Positions 7,673 to 15,041 of a stretch of 22,685 bases of DNA are shown one piece after another. The notes beneath the pieces were generated by a model. The model was not told the DNA's origin. It searched no databases and saw only the letters and a program-made list of their open reading frames with translations. Position 1 is the stretch's first letter; each line of letters begins with the position of its first letter. This DNA comes from Faecalicatena fissicatena (GTDB lineage Bacteria; Bacillota; Clostridia; Lachnospirales; Lachnospiraceae). The position numbers were made by a program, and so were the translations under genes. The stretch spans positions 1-22,685 of the forward strand of contig LDAQ01000038.1 of the NCBI GenBank assembly GCA_001028025.1. Direction: 5' to 3'.

Positions 7673-7687
7673 AAGTGTAACACACTT
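7673..7687. promoter_or_regulatory. Palindromic operator candidate upstream of the PocR-AraC gene
   Basis: AAGTGT (7673-7678) and ACACTT (7682-7687) form a perfect inverted repeat with a 3-bp spacer, about 36 bp before the regulator's start codon. It may be an autoregulatory site. No clear -35/-10 pair was found here, so the promoter may need activation. Confidence 0.4.
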
Positions 7688-7732
7688 TTGGGGGAATAGG
7701 GTCAGAAATCGCAAGAAAATTGTAAGAAAAGG

Positions 7733-7770
7733 GAAAAATAACAGGAAAAGCCTAAATGGCTTTTCCTGTT
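7733..7770 (-). terminator. Terminator overlapping the end of the hydantoinase-family gene
   Basis: On the minus strand AACAGGAAAAGCC pairs perfectly with GGCTTTTCCTGTT (13 bp, 5-nt loop, 7740-7770), followed by TATTTTT. The upstream arm consists of the last codons of the gene and the stop codon sits in the loop. It separates this gene from the PocR-AraC gene downstream. Confidence 0.9.
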
Positions 7771-9752
7771 GCAGTTGTACGTACCAGTTCATAGAGCAGG
7801 AGCGGGCTGGCACAGATGGAAGCTTCTTTGCGTTCAATGCGGCGTGAGGTTGTCAGAGGACCTATTGCTCCCTGGGTTCTGGCAATATCCATGGCAAGAG
7901 ATTTGGTGGTCTCTTTGGCATACTTAAGCGCATCTTCGTATTCCTCAAAGAAGACCGATTCGGAAGGCGTTATGACGTGGAAACCATTCATTTCTTCCTC
8001 TTCGTAGCTGGGTTTCACCTCAGCAACAGCAGTGGCGGAAATATTGCCAACAATTGCGCCAATCGCATTGGCTACCGAGGCGTGAGGTGGGATCACTGCG
8101 GTAGTTCCAAGCAGACAGGCAACAGAAGAAAGGAAAATGTGTGTGGGCGCCCCAACGCCGACCAATATAGCCTTTGTAGAAAAACGGGTTGAAAAGAAAG
8201 CTTCTTCACCAGATTTAGCCTGTTCGTAACTGATGTGGATCAGTGTCTCTATCTGCGAGTCGGACAGTGTATTTTTCAATGCCTGGAATTCTGTATCCAT
8301 CAGAATACGGACCAGATTGCAATAAAGCTTTTCTTCCACCATATCATAAACTTTCCGACAAAGTTCTTCCAGGGATGTATGAGCATAGTGTGCGACAAAT
8401 TCGGCGCCCGCCAGGGAGGCTGCCTTGTCAAATCCTGTAAAATCACCCTGTATGTGCATAATATCGGTGGGGGTGAGGCCGGATCTTAAAATGACACCGT
8501 CCGCTTCCAGCCGGGCAGTTTTTAAACCGTACATATCTTTCCCTATGGCTTTTGCTGCATTGGTATACATCAGGGGGCCGTTTTTCAGCGCTTCACACAG
8601 CGCATGTTCATCCTCTGTGTACTGTGCGTTCCCGGAGATGTCTTTCATAAGAACAAAGAACTCATAGAGCGGGAAAGTGTGGCCTTCCGGGTATGCCACG
8701 AGCCCTTCCAGCTGGCTGGCGATGCCGGGATAGTTGGCGGCCAGCATGCACAGCGGCATGATCCGGTAGTTCTCAAGGAACAGCCCCCCGTCATAATTAT
8801 AATGTACGGCGGTGTCGCCGCCCAGGGCAAAGGTATCTACATAAAGTCCTTTTACAAATGTCTTCCAGTCTCCGATCTGGATGCCATCTTTGGCGGTCAA
8901 AGGCTCTCCGTCTCTGATAATGGCGATATCAGTGGTGGTACCGCCCATATCTACGATGACAGCATTCTCTTCGGAAACGAGATGCTGAACACCCGTTATA
9001 CTTGCAGCAGGACCGCAGAGAAGCGTTTCTACAGGATGTCTGCAGGTATATTCATCGGACATCAGGTTGCCATCGCTGCGCATGATCACAACGGGAAGAG
9101 AAAGCCCATGGCTTTTAAAGACAGCTTTTACTGCAGTCATAAATTCGTGGATAACAGGTATAAGCCGCGCATTGAGCAATGCTCCCGCGCCTCTTCGTAA
9201 AATATTTCGATCCGGAAACAGATCATGTCCCAGTATAACAGGAATATTCAGGACTGACTTTACAATTTCTGCAGCCTTCTTTTCATAACTGCCAAGATGC
9301 TCCTTCGCAAAGAGCTGTACAATGCTGATACAGTCGCAGTCTCCGGCAAATTCGGGAAGCGCTTTGGCAAACGCTGTCCAGTCCGGCTGTACACTCTTTG
9401 CTGGTTTTGGGGTAAGTTCACATTCAAGCAGATATACATCTTCCAGTGATTCGATCCCATAATCCCGATAGGAGGACTCCAGTGTCTGGCGTGACAGCCC
9501 GATGAGAACCAGTTTCCCTTTCCCTCCTCTGTTTTCTACACAGGCATTGGTTGCGAGTGTAGTTGACAATGATAGTGCACCGCAGGAGGAGAGCGCATCT
9601 GCCGGGAGTTTTTCCAGTACATTGCGGATACCCACTTTCAGATCCTCTTTTGTTGTCAGAGACTTTGCTGACGCCAGTATCTGATTTGTTTCCAGGTTAT
9701 ATACAACGGCATCCGTATAAGTTCCTCCGGTATCAATTCCAATTCCTACCAT
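7752..9752 (-). CDS. Hydantoinase/oxoprolinase-family ATPase
   Basis: This 666-aa protein belongs to the hydantoinase A/oxoprolinase family with an ASKHA-type ATP-binding fold. The N-terminal nucleotide-binding signature is GIDTGGTYTDAVVY (residues 4-17), with LSTTLATNA at 62-70. A second phosphate-binding motif, DMGGTTTDIAII, lies at 268-279 and is followed by ALGGDTA near 309-315. Classical members hydrolyse hydantoins, oxoproline or related rings using ATP, usually with a HyuB partner, which is absent here. Other relatives sit next to UroD-type corrinoid methyltransferases, where a role in reactivating or loading the methyl-transfer system has been suggested; the neighbourhood fits that reading. 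It has its own promoter and terminator. The ATG follows AGAGGGA. Substrate unknown. Confidence 0.85.
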   Translation of the reverse strand: MVGIGIDTGGTYTDAVVYNLETNQILASAKSLTTKEDLKVGIRNVLEKLPADALSSCGALSLSTTLATNACVENRGGKGKLVLIGLSRQTLESSYRDYGIESLEDVYLLECELTPKPAKSVQPDWTAFAKALPEFAGDCDCISIVQLFAKEHLGSYEKKAAEIVKSVLNIPVILGHDLFPDRNILRRGAGALLNARLIPVIHEFMTAVKAVFKSHGLSLPVVIMRSDGNLMSDEYTCRHPVETLLCGPAASITGVQHLVSEENAVIVDMGGTTTDIAIIRDGEPLTAKDGIQIGDWKTFVKGLYVDTFALGGDTAVHYNYDGGLFLENYRIMPLCMLAANYPGIASQLEGLVAYPEGHTFPLYEFFVLMKDISGNAQYTEDEHALCEALKNGPLMYTNAAKAIGKDMYGLKTARLEADGVILRSGLTPTDIMHIQGDFTGFDKAASLAGAEFVAHYAHTSLEELCRKVYDMVEEKLYCNLVRILMDTEFQALKNTLSDSQIETLIHISYEQAKSGEEAFFSTRFSTKAILVGVGAPTHIFLSSVACLLGTTAVIPPHASVANAIGAIVGNISATAVAEVKPSYEEEEMNGFHVITPSESVFFEEYEDALKYAKETTKSLAMDIARTQGAIGPLTTSRRIERKEASICASPLLLYELVRTTATGKAI

Positions 9753-9785
9753 AATAATCCCTCTTTTCCATATTATCTATATATA

Positions 9786-9813
9786 AGTATAACAGCAGAA
9801 AGCCTTAAAACAA
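9786..9813 (-). promoter_or_regulatory. Promoter of the hydantoinase-family gene
   Basis: On the minus strand TTGTTT (9808-9813) and TATACT (9786-9791) are 16 bp apart, about 35 bp before the start codon. Confidence 0.6.
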
Positions 9814-9886
9814 GGTAGTTTTTTAGTGAGAAAAGGTAAAAAATATATGAGTTAAAAGGGTCCTTGTTATGGAAATGCAGCGGATG

Positions 9887-10026
9887 ATGTGATAAAATCA
9901 AATTGCAGAGATAATAACACAACGTACGGTCTGCGGACTGTACAGAGCCGGTTGGTAGTCCGGCCGTATTCGTAAGGATATAAGTAACCCTCCCTCCTTG
10001 GGTCGTCCGTTTTCTGCGCATCACAT
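9887..10026 (+). promoter_or_regulatory. Candidate yjdF-type (azaaromatic) riboswitch
   Basis: The region just upstream of yjdF is highly structured. GTACGGTC/GACTGTAC forms a hairpin with a TGCG loop near 9929-9948. GCCGG/CCGGC forms a second near 9953-9970. An unpaired block with GTAACCCTCCC follows. ATGTGAT (9887-9893) can pair with ATCACAT (10020-10026), closing the domain, with a T run directly after it. In Firmicutes, yjdF genes are commonly preceded by the yjdF RNA motif, shown to bind azaaromatic compounds. The class is assigned mainly from the downstream gene; I cannot verify the full consensus by eye, and the 5' boundary is uncertain. Confidence 0.6.
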
Positions 10027-10045
10027 TTTTTAAGGAGGAAACAAT

Positions 10046-10462
10046 ATGGACAAAGTAACAGTGACACTGAAGGTATTTTTTGAGGAGCCGTTCTGGATCG
10101 GTGTTTTTGAACGGACTGCAGGGGGAGAGCTGTCTGTGTGCAGAGTGGTGTTTGGAGCAGAACCCAGAGACTATGATGTGAACAGTTTTATCCGAAGCAG
10201 CTACCGGAAGCTGAGGTTCAGTCCGCCCGTGGCAGCTGTTGTAAAGTTTGAAAAAAAGAATCCCAAAAGGGTTATGCGCGAGGCACATAAACAGACCCTG
10301 GAAACCGGGATCGGAACAAAGTCCCAGCAGGCGCTGAAGCTGCAGCAGGAGCTGAAGAAAACGGAGCGCAGGGCAAAGAGCCGATTGGAAAAAGAGGCCG
10401 AAAAAGAGCGTCAGTTCGAACTGAAGCAGCAGAAACGAAAAGAAAAGCACAGGGGCAGGTAA
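10046..10462 (+). CDS. yjdF: YjdF family protein (DUF2992)
   Basis: This 138-aa protein matches the YjdF/DUF2992 family in length and pattern. The N-terminal half (residues 1-75) is a compact domain with VFFEEPFWIGVFER, CRVVFGAEPRDYDV and FSPPVAAVVKFEKKNPKR. The C-terminal half is extremely rich in Lys, Glu, Arg and Gln and is probably one long helix or coiled coil ending in a basic tail. The biochemical function is not known; the genes are typically under a riboswitch sensing azaaromatic compounds, so a role in handling such toxic molecules has been proposed. The ATG follows AAGGAGG (10032-10038). It appears to be transcribed alone. Confidence 0.88.
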   Translation: MDKVTVTLKVFFEEPFWIGVFERTAGGELSVCRVVFGAEPRDYDVNSFIRSSYRKLRFSPPVAAVVKFEKKNPKRVMREAHKQTLETGIGTKSQQALKLQQELKKTERRAKSRLEKEAEKERQFELKQQKRKEKHRGR

Positions 10463-10534
10463 AGTCTGTCCCTCTTTCAGGCGCGAAAGAGACTAAAAGT
10501 GCAGAAAAAGTAGGCCGCTTCAGTAAATGCGGTA

Positions 10535-10563
10535 TTGAGAACAGGCGAAAAATAAGATACAAT
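10535..10563 (+). promoter_or_regulatory. Sigma-A promoter of the cofE-like gene
   Basis: TTGAGA (10535-10540) and TACAAT (10558-10563) are separated by 17 bp, 38 bp ahead of the start codon. Confidence 0.8.
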
Positions 10564-10601
10564 AAGAGAAGTCAAAAGAAAAAATAAGGAGAGAATATAT
10601 T

Positions 10602-11798
10602 ATGGAAAGAAAAATTGGTACTGTATCAAGAGGAATACGCTGTCCAATTATCCGCGAGGGGGATCAGCTGGCAGATATCATTGTAGACAGTGTACTTGAG
10701 GCCGCACAGAGCGAGGGCTTTGAAATCCGTGACAGAGATGTCATTGCAGCCACTGAATCCATTGTGGCCAGAGCACAGGGAAACTATGCATCTGTGGATG
10801 ACATTGCAGAAGATGTAAAAAATAAGCTTGGTGGAGAGACGATCGGAGTGATTCTTCCAATCCTGTCAAGAAATCGTTTCTCTATCTGCCTGAAAGGTAT
10901 GGCAAGGGGAGCTAAAAAAATTGTACTTATGTTAAGCTACCCGTCCGACGAAGTAGGTAATGAACTGGTATCCCTGGATAAACTGGATGCTGCAGGTATT
11001 AATCCTTACAGTGAAGTTCTGGATCTGAAGCGCTATCGGGAACTATTCGGCGAGAACAGGCATCCTTTTACCGGGGTGGATTATGTCCAGTATTACAGTG
11101 ACTTAATTAAAGGCGAAGGTGCAGAGGTGGAAGTTATTTTTGCCAACCACCCGCAGGAAATTCTTAAGTATACCAGGAAGGTAATAAACTGTGATATACA
11201 TACCCGTGAGAGAACAAAGAGGCTGCTTAAAGAAAACGGTGCAGAGATTGTCTGCGGTATGGATGACGTGTTGAACCAGCCGGTGAACGGAAGTGGCTGC
11301 AACGAAAAATACGGACTCCTCGGTTCCAATAAGTCAACGGAGGAATCGATAAAATTATTCCCCAGAACAGCGGAAAGCAATGAGTTGATTCTGGACATTC
11401 AGAAGAAGATCCTGGATAAGACAGGCAGGCATGTAGAGGTCATGGTATACGGTGACGGGGCGTTCAAAGACCCGGTTGGAAAGATCTGGGAACTTGCAGA
11501 TCCCTGCGTATCCGTTGCCAATACGGAGGGGCTGGAAGGCACCCCTAATGAAGTGAAGTTAAAATATCTGGCAGATAATGATTTCAGAGATTTGTCCGGA
11601 CAGGAATTAAAAGACGCAATCTCACAGCGTATCAAAGAGAAGAAGGATGATCTGGTAGGAGATATGGCAGCACAGGGGACAACACCAAGAAGGCTTACAG
11701 ACCTCATTGGTTCCCTTTGCGACCTGACGAGCGGCTCCGGCGATAAGGGAACACCGGTTATCCTTATACAGGGATATTTTGACAACTATGTCTCATAG
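10602..11798 (+). CDS. Coenzyme F420-0:L-glutamate ligase-like protein (CofE family)
   Basis: This 398-aa protein contains the F420 ligase fold. CofE adds gamma-linked glutamate to F420-0 using GTP. The N-terminal family motif appears as RDVIAATESIVARAQG (about residues 44-59; family pattern DV-V-T-K-VSKAEG). Later motifs include VMVYGDGAFKDPVGKIWELA and DLVGDMAAQGTTPRRLTDL. It is longer than classical CofE (about 250 aa). Gut Clostridia are not known to make F420, and no F420 synthesis gene is nearby, so the true acceptor is probably something else. The ATG follows AAGGAGAG. The end overlaps the next gene, indicating translational coupling to the Cys-rich DUF3795 protein. Confidence 0.78.
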   Translation: MERKIGTVSRGIRCPIIREGDQLADIIVDSVLEAAQSEGFEIRDRDVIAATESIVARAQGNYASVDDIAEDVKNKLGGETIGVILPILSRNRFSICLKGMARGAKKIVLMLSYPSDEVGNELVSLDKLDAAGINPYSEVLDLKRYRELFGENRHPFTGVDYVQYYSDLIKGEGAEVEVIFANHPQEILKYTRKVINCDIHTRERTKRLLKENGAEIVCGMDDVLNQPVNGSGCNEKYGLLGSNKSTEESIKLFPRTAESNELILDIQKKILDKTGRHVEVMVYGDGAFKDPVGKIWELADPCVSVANTEGLEGTPNEVKLKYLADNDFRDLSGQELKDAISQRIKEKKDDLVGDMAAQGTTPRRLTDLIGSLCDLTSGSGDKGTPVILIQGYFDNYVS

Positions 11799-12351
11799 AG
11801 GACAGAAGTACAGCAGACCCTATCCTCAGTTTTCTCTTTGCGGTTTAAACTGCGGGCTGTGCCCGATGTATCATATAAGTGAAGAATCGCACTGTACGGG
11901 ATGCGGAGGGGAAGGAAGGCCAACTTGCGAGGTGATCCGATGTGCACTGGGACATGAGAATGTGGAGTACTGTTACCAGTGCAGTGAATATCCATGCGAC
12001 AGGTATCTGGAAGAGGAGTTTGACTCTTTTGTACCAAAACGAAGCAGGGATGACTTTACCTGTGCGAAAGAACAGGGAATCGATCATTATAAGGCCATAC
12101 TCGAAGAAAAAATAGAAATTTTACAGTTTTTATTAAAAAATTACAATGATGGCCGGAGAAAGAGTTTCTACTGTACGGCAGTGAATCTTCTGGAGCTGGA
12201 TGATATAAAAACAGTGATGGATCAAATATCAGAAGCCGTTAAACCGGAAAATACTTTAAAAGAAAATGCGGCAGTTGCGGCCCAGATGTTTAAAAATATG
12301 GCCGGTATGAGGGACATTTCCCTGAAACTCAGAAAAAAGCCAGGGAAATGA
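11788..12351 (+). CDS. DUF3795 cysteine-rich protein
   Basis: The protein is about 187 aa. The N-terminal 80 residues are dense in cysteine in a zinc-binding-like pattern: CGLNCGLCP, CTGCGGEGRPTC, CALGHENVEYCYQC and YPCDRY. This matches DUF3795, a family of small Cys-rich proteins of unknown function in anaerobes. The C-terminal half is helical and charged with no recognised motif. The start is ambiguous: ATG at 11788, or an in-frame TTG at 11779 better placed relative to the AGGG near 11770. Either way the gene begins inside the end of the CofE-like gene. No catalytic function can be assigned. Confidence 0.85.
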   Translation: MSHRGQKYSRPYPQFSLCGLNCGLCPMYHISEESHCTGCGGEGRPTCEVIRCALGHENVEYCYQCSEYPCDRYLEEEFDSFVPKRSRDDFTCAKEQGIDHYKAILEEKIEILQFLLKNYNDGRRKSFYCTAVNLLELDDIKTVMDQISEAVKPENTLKENAAVAAQMFKNMAGMRDISLKLRKKPGK

Positions 12352-12409
12352 TCTTAGTGTTATAAAAAGACAGCAGCCGTCAATTCAGTCACAAAAGGAG
12401 GTAAACAGT

Positions 12410-12652
12410 ATGGAAGGAATGAAGGTTACAAAAGTATGTACAGCAAGGGACAAGGTAGAGGCAGAAATGATCCTGGATATTTTGGGCCAGCATAACATCC
12501 AGGCATTCAGGCAGGGAATTGCCAGCGGAGGCATCATGGATATCTATACGGGAAACTCCATTTACGGTGAGGATATATTCGCAGATGAGAGCGAGGTAGA
12601 AAAGGCCAGAGATTTGATCTGGAATATTATTGAAGGTGCGGAAGCAGAGTAA
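12410..12652 (+). CDS. DUF2007-like small protein
   Basis: This 80-aa protein resembles DUF2007 (putative signal-transducing protein) domains. The N-terminus VTKVCTARDKVEAEMILDIL suggests the beta-alpha start of the fold, followed by a short strand with NIQAF, and the C-terminus has DIFADESEVEKARDLI, the typical closing helix. DUF2007 domains are ferredoxin-like folds of unclear role. A strong AAAAGGAGG precedes the ATG. It is the last gene of the run that begins with the CofE-like ligase, 58 bp after the DUF3795 gene, and is followed by a terminator. Confidence 0.8.
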   Translation: MEGMKVTKVCTARDKVEAEMILDILGQHNIQAFRQGIASGGIMDIYTGNSIYGEDIFADESEVEKARDLIWNIIEGAEAE

Positions 12653-12723
12653 GTACGTAGTTCAGACAGAACATTTGAGCAGAACTGAGATTTAAAACAA
12701 GTAGAATAAGTGAAATAACAATA

Positions 12724-12762
12724 AAAATGAGGCGGAAATTAAATTTCTGCCTCATTTTCTAT
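12724..12762 (+). terminator. Terminator after the DUF2007-like gene
   Basis: AAAATGAGGCGGAAATT (12724-12740) pairs with AATTTCTGCCTCATTTT (12742-12758), one G-U pair, with T-rich sequence following. The A-rich left flank may also terminate in the other direction. Confidence 0.88.
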
Positions 12763-12798
12763 CTCTATATTACCACAAAACGAGCATTTTTTCAAGTC

Positions 12799-12827
12799 TT
12801 GTAAAGAATTGTATCCGGCCTTATAAT
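12799..12827 (+). promoter_or_regulatory. Sigma-A promoter of the DUF6323/DUF6179-like pair
   Basis: TTGTAA (12799-12804) and a perfect TATAAT (12822-12827) are 17 bp apart, about 29 bp before the start codon. Confidence 0.85.
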
Positions 12828-12856
12828 GACTTACCACGTGTGAAAGGGGCGGTGTC

Positions 12857-13399
12857 ATGGAAACGAATATTTATGAACTTCTCGAGCCGGCAAAAAGAAA
12901 AGAGGAACTGGCGTTATTGTCTGCAATGAATCAAAAGACGGAACGTTTCGGACTGTTTTTACGGGAGGAGGAAATCAAAGAGCTGGCAGAATGCAGGAAC
13001 CAGAGTCTGAAAAAGTATGGCAGGGTAGAATTTGGTGCGGGGATCCTGGATAAGATCATTTATGTCTTCTGTGATTCACAGTATATCAGCCAGCAAAATT
13101 ATCTCTTCTGTATGGAGCGGCTGCAGGATATTTTTTATGAGTTCAGAAATGCAGCGTTGGATCTCATGACAGACGATGAGATTCTTACTTTTATGAGGGA
13201 GCAGTTTGAGACGATCTGTGCCGGGGATCCGGATTATCTGGAAGAGACATGCCTGGAAGTATTTACTGCGGCGGTCCGCGCAGGGTATGACGGTTATAAA
13301 GCAAGCGGGGGAAGGGGAGAATACACCCGGTTCGACGAGGTTCCGCGGTGGGACAAAGACTTATATCTTCAGGCATTGAGGGAACTGTGCTGGGAGTAA
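12857..13399 (+). CDS. DUF6323-like protein, function unknown
   Basis: This 180-aa soluble, acidic protein has no signal peptide or membrane segment. It resembles DUF6323, a family found mainly in Lachnospiraceae next to a DUF6179 gene, and that arrangement is present here. It is predicted to be largely helical, with IIYVFCDSQYISQQNYLFCM and DIFYEFRNAALDLMTDDEIL near the middle. No catalytic motif is visible. The ATG follows AAGGGG at about 8-10 bases. It has its own promoter and probably shares a transcript with the next gene (30-bp gap). Confidence 0.7.
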   Translation: METNIYELLEPAKRKEELALLSAMNQKTERFGLFLREEEIKELAECRNQSLKKYGRVEFGAGILDKIIYVFCDSQYISQQNYLFCMERLQDIFYEFRNAALDLMTDDEILTFMREQFETICAGDPDYLEETCLEVFTAAVRAGYDGYKASGGRGEYTRFDEVPRWDKDLYLQALRELCWE

Positions 13400-13429
13400 A
13401 TGTAAAAGCCGGAAAAGGGAGGGGATTAG

Positions 13430-14239
13430 ATGAATTATGAAATAGAAGAAATACTGCCTGTTGTGGCAAAACTCGCCGACCGTTATACATCAAAGGAGAG
13501 CAGCTCCATATCCTATCGGGCGGCAGAGCAGCTTATGGAAGCCGCAGTTTACTGTATCAACGAGCTGGACGAAGGGGCAGCAGATTCTATGCTTCAGGGG
13601 CAGAAGGCGGAATGTCTGCAGTCCTATGAGGCCGGATACCAGATTGTGCTGGAGAAAGTCGGACGCGCAAAGTATGTATATCATGATATCATTAAAGAAT
13701 TTGATGATTATGGCTGTAAAAATTACAGAGAGACTATTCTCAGCGGGATCCCTGCATTTTTTACACGGTATGATCCGAGATTTAACCCACAGAATCATAT
13801 TCTGACGCTGGACTACCCGATGCCGGGTATGGAATGCAAAAAAAAGGGGGTTGACCTGATCCTGTATTATCTGGGAGAGATAGCATATGAGCAGAAATTT
13901 TTGCATTGCTTTCACAGGGACGGCATTATAAATCTTCTGGAATCCATATGCCCGGATTATGAAGAACTGTATCTGGACAATGTATGCCAGGCGGTGCTGC
14001 TGCGGGCGCTGGCCTGCATGGTTACGGAAAGCCCCCTTTCCGAGCTGAAGCTGGGGGGAAAAGGCCAGAAGGAGACAGTGGATTACTTTGCGGGCATGTC
14101 TTTGGAGGCAGTAGAAAGACAGGTCTCACTTCTGCTGGATTTGCTGGAAAAGGCGGCCATGAAAGAGGCATACAGAGGCAGATTTCAAAGCAGCTCACAC
14201 GATTTGTCAGCGAGAATCACAAACAATGTATTGTTCTGA
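13430..14239 (+). CDS. DUF6179-like protein, function unknown
   Basis: This 269-aa protein partners the preceding gene. It looks helical and mostly acidic, with a central segment holding FFTRYDPRFNPQNHILTLDYP and GVDLILYYLGEIAYEQKFL. It resembles DUF6179, but the family assignment is from memory of the neighbourhood as much as from residues. The C-terminus ends soon after ITNNVLF and converges on the TetR gene, whose stop is only 18 bp away; no terminator was seen in the gap. The ATG follows GGGAGGGG. Role unknown; the conserved pairing suggests the two proteins act together. Confidence 0.65.
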   Translation: MNYEIEEILPVVAKLADRYTSKESSSISYRAAEQLMEAAVYCINELDEGAADSMLQGQKAECLQSYEAGYQIVLEKVGRAKYVYHDIIKEFDDYGCKNYRETILSGIPAFFTRYDPRFNPQNHILTLDYPMPGMECKKKGVDLILYYLGEIAYEQKFLHCFHRDGIINLLESICPDYEELYLDNVCQAVLLRALACMVTESPLSELKLGGKGQKETVDYFAGMSLEAVERQVSLLLDLLEKAAMKEAYRGRFQSSSHDLSARITNNVLF

Positions 14240-14256
14240 GAGGGATCTGTTTTATT

Positions 14257-14832
14257 CTAAATTTTGACAGAAGGGTATTCGAGCAGATCCAGAATAGAGC
14301 ATCGGATGATATAATTATAGGCTTCAGTGAGCTGATCGGAAGTGCAGTCTGTATCATGCACGATCCAGTATTTCAGAGAATCAGTCAGACCAAAAGTATA
14401 GAACCTTGCAACCGCATCTTTAGAAAGTATGGCGAGCTTGTCCGGTGACTTCATCGGATACTTGTCAAGCAAACCCGAAAATAAATCAAATATATACTGA
14501 TACATCAGTTCCTCGAAGGAATTGGGGCCTTCAATGGCATACAGCTTTTTGTAAAAGGCCCTTTCCTTCTCCAGGCAGCTGCACAGCAGCCGAAAGATGT
14601 CTTCTTCCATATTATTATCAATCAGCACCTGTATATTGTCTTTTATATTCTTTTTTAAAATCCATTCAAGAACCTCGTATTTATCCTGAAAATGCTTATA
14701 AAAAGTGGGGCGGATTACTCCGGCACCATCAGTTATCATTTTAATGGTGAGCTTTTCAAATGGTACCTGCATGATAAGTTCTTTGAATGATGAGGTTAAT
14801 AAATCTTTTGTCAGTTCCTTTTTATCTTCCAT
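14257..14832 (-). CDS. TetR/AcrR-family regulator (DhaS-type C-terminus)
   Basis: This 191-aa transcription regulator has an N-terminal helix-turn-helix at residues about 10-55: SFKELIMQVPFEKLTIKMI, then GAGVIRPTFYKHFQDKYEVL. The C-terminal domain (FYKKLYAIEGPNSFEELMYQY and a late SLKYWIVHD) resembles the TetR_C group seen in DhaS-like regulators. The ATG follows AAGGAG. It is divergent from the MntP-like gene with a 209-bp gap, the usual arrangement for a TetR repressor controlling its neighbour. The ligand is unknown. It converges on the unknown-function pair. Confidence 0.88.
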   Translation of the reverse strand: MEDKKELTKDLLTSSFKELIMQVPFEKLTIKMITDGAGVIRPTFYKHFQDKYEVLEWILKKNIKDNIQVLIDNNMEEDIFRLLCSCLEKERAFYKKLYAIEGPNSFEELMYQYIFDLFSGLLDKYPMKSPDKLAILSKDAVARFYTFGLTDSLKYWIVHDTDCTSDQLTEAYNYIIRCSILDLLEYPSVKI

Positions 14833-14854
14833 AAAACTCTACTCCTTTTGAGCT

Positions 14855-14863
14855 ATTATAGCA
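14855..14863 (-). promoter_or_regulatory. Extended -10 promoter of the TetR gene
   Basis: On the minus strand TGCTATAAT combines an extended -10 TG with a perfect TATAAT (14855-14860), about 23 bp before the start codon. No clear -35 is present, consistent with extended -10 promoters. Confidence 0.65.
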
Positions 14864-14931
14864 TATTTTCCATTAAAAAATGAAGTGAGCGGGATACAAA
14901 TTTAAAAATATGTAGCCGAAAACGGACAGTT

Positions 14932-14960
14932 TTGAGCCAATGTTCCGATTAAAATACACT
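14932..14960 (+). promoter_or_regulatory. Candidate promoter of the mntP-like operon
   Basis: TTGAGC (14932-14937) and TACACT (14955-14960) are spaced 17 bp, upstream of the exporter, radical SAM and UPF0104 genes. It lies in the TetR intergenic region, so repression there is plausible, but I could not find one convincing palindromic operator. Confidence 0.5.
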
Positions 14961-15041
14961 GCCAACCGTTTGCATCTTATGTTTTGAAAATGATGGTGTT
15001 AAAATAAGCATAAGCAGATGAAAGGGAAGGAGAGGAGGATA

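Noticed and set aside
8604..9200. 198-codon plus-strand frame inside the hydantoinase-family gene
   Set aside because: Antisense to a clear 666-aa gene with family motifs; no ribosome binding site or recognisable domain.
9773..10450. 225-codon minus-strand frame across the yjdF leader and gene
   Set aside because: Antisense to yjdF and its structured leader; low-complexity Leu/Phe-rich product with no start context.
10472..10491. CTCTTTC/GAAAGAG hairpin after yjdF as a terminator
   Set aside because: Only 7 bp with no T run after it; it may pause polymerase, but I cannot support it as an intrinsic terminator.
13984..14448. 154-codon plus-strand frame spanning the end of the DUF6179-like gene and the TetR gene
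   Set aside because: Glycine/arginine-rich frame-shifted text of the first gene followed by antisense of the TetR gene.
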